From a virus: 30,296 nt of DNA. Within the stretch, counting starts at the first letter, position 1. Each line of letters opens with the position of its first letter. Shown here piece by piece: positions 29,718-30,296 of this stretch. The notes under the pieces were generated by a model. The model saw nothing but the letters and a program-made list of their open reading frames with translations. It did not search any database and was not told the origin of the DNA. Where the stretch lies: IMG/VR virus record IMGVR_UViG_3300018432_000035, positions 1 through 30,296 of that record. The stretch is one strand, 5' to 3'. Both the position numbers and the translations under genes were made by a program.

Positions 29718-30296
29718 TCAGCGCGCTACCCGGTAATAGCCAGTCTGGGCAACGGGAGTCGTGCCGAGAACAATCTCGTTAAAAGCATCGGCCGCGGCGT
29801 CGATCTGATCGTCATGTGCACCTGAAGGAAACATTGCAGACTCCTCCAGGAATGCGTTATTCCAAGGACCGCGGACCAGCTTGACGTTGCCGGCTTCAGC
29901 TTGGGAGGCCAGAGGCGTTGCCCGGACCACCTTAGAACCGGTCGGTAACCGAATCCGGGCATTGAAACCAGGGAGCTGGCGCACTAGGTATCGGGCCTGG
30001 GATTTTCCCGCTTGTCCCGGGTCTTGAGGCAAAGTCAGGGTAATGTTCGGTCCGTCTTGCGTCGCCGTGTTCTTTACTGTGGTCTCGACCGTCTCTGGGC
30101 TACCTCGAAAGCGAACCATGTCCTCGATGTAGTAAAACCCGTTGGGTGCCCTGGTCATCTTGCAACCGGCCGTCCAGTCAGGGTCTTTGCCTGCCGCTGC
30201 GTCGGTAGCGGCCAGATCCCAGGCTCGAACCGTGGTGCCTCCTGCAGGCACGGCATTGACGACTTCGAACCAATCCTTCTGAAATAACCCACCCCC
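29718..30296 (-). CDS. Terminase large subunit, C-terminal nuclease part (5' end outside window)
   Basis: The frame is open to the right edge, giving 192 residues. A GTG at 30251 is only an internal codon: the upstream 15 codons (GGGLFQKDWFEVVNA) match the usual terminase sequence just before the nuclease domain. VRAWDLAAT (Asp at about residue 27) is the first acidic motif of the RNase H-like nuclease, and GAHDDQIDAAADAF (Asp at about 162, 163 and 166) is the last. The nuclease cuts concatemeric DNA during packaging. The ATPase half lies outside the window. The portal start is 1 bp beyond its stop. Confidence 0.93.
   Translation of the reverse strand, partial: GGGLFQKDWFEVVNAVPAGGTTVRAWDLAATDAAAGKDPDWTAGCKMTRAPNGFYYIEDMVRFRGSPETVETTVKNTATQDGPNITLTLPQDPGQAGKSQARYLVRQLPGFNARIRLPTGSKVVRATPLASQAEAGNVKLVRGPWNNAFLEESAMFPSGAHDDQIDAAADAFNEIVLGTTPVAQTGYYRVAR

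Noticed and set aside
29718-30251. Start of the terminase gene at the GTG at 30251
   Set aside because: The codons upstream to the window edge read GGGLFQKDWFEVVNA, which matches terminase sequence before the nuclease domain, so the gene is partial and continues beyond the window.

Overview
This window is a block of virion genes from a contractile-tailed double-stranded DNA phage (myovirus) or a closely related prophage. About 40 genes all lie on the minus strand, so transcription runs from the right edge to the left edge. Coding density is very high: most neighbours abut or overlap as ATGA, TAATG or TGATG, and the largest gaps are only about 80-100 bp. I see no genes for replication, lysis, integration or host takeover, no tRNA, no CRISPR array and no insertion sequence. 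The G+C-rich codon use and the protein styles would fit a proteobacterial host, perhaps a rhizobia-like alphaproteobacterium, but the host is inference only.

Reading in the direction of transcription, the packaging and head block is: the C-terminal nuclease part of the large terminase (cut by the right edge), a DUF4055-type portal, three small virion-like proteins, a 448-aa repeat protein, a Mu gpF-type head protein, a scaffold-like protein, a P22-type coat protein, a coiled-coil protein, a small overlapping ORF and a DUF4054 head-tail connector. A strong intrinsic terminator follows. The neck and tail block is: small neck proteins including a gp12-like neck terminator, a DUF3383 tail sheath, a DUF3277 tail tube, a tail assembly chaperone with a textbook -1 frameshift signal, and the tape measure.

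The baseplate block is: Dit-like protein, Pam3-type plug, gp27/gpD-like hub, gp138-type spike, gp25-like wedge, J-like wedge and a Cys-rich DUF2612 protein. The left third is a large receptor-binding module: a tail fibre N-terminal protein, two tandem paralogous fibre proteins, a DUF4376 protein, a 569-residue beta-helix spike, several small virion proteins, a 634-aa repeat protein and, at the left edge, an incomplete protein of at least 744 residues. That last protein is open to the window edge and is easy to miss because its stop lies outside. It carries a repeat stalk, cadherin/Ig-like domains and the beginning of a beta-helix.

The most interesting signals are these. (1) In the scaffold gene leader a strong AAGGAG ribosome site sits too far from the start codon unless a small GGAT-loop hairpin folds; unfolded, the same site serves a tiny upstream reading frame. 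This looks like a two-state translational switch, with two further hairpins of the same GGAT loop type nearby. (2) Three different proteins carry long arrays of degenerate 18-22 residue Thr/Val/Ala/Gly-rich repeats that could form beta-solenoid fibres. (3) The chaperone frameshift module is complete: slippery heptamer, 7-nt spacer and 8-bp stem-loop.
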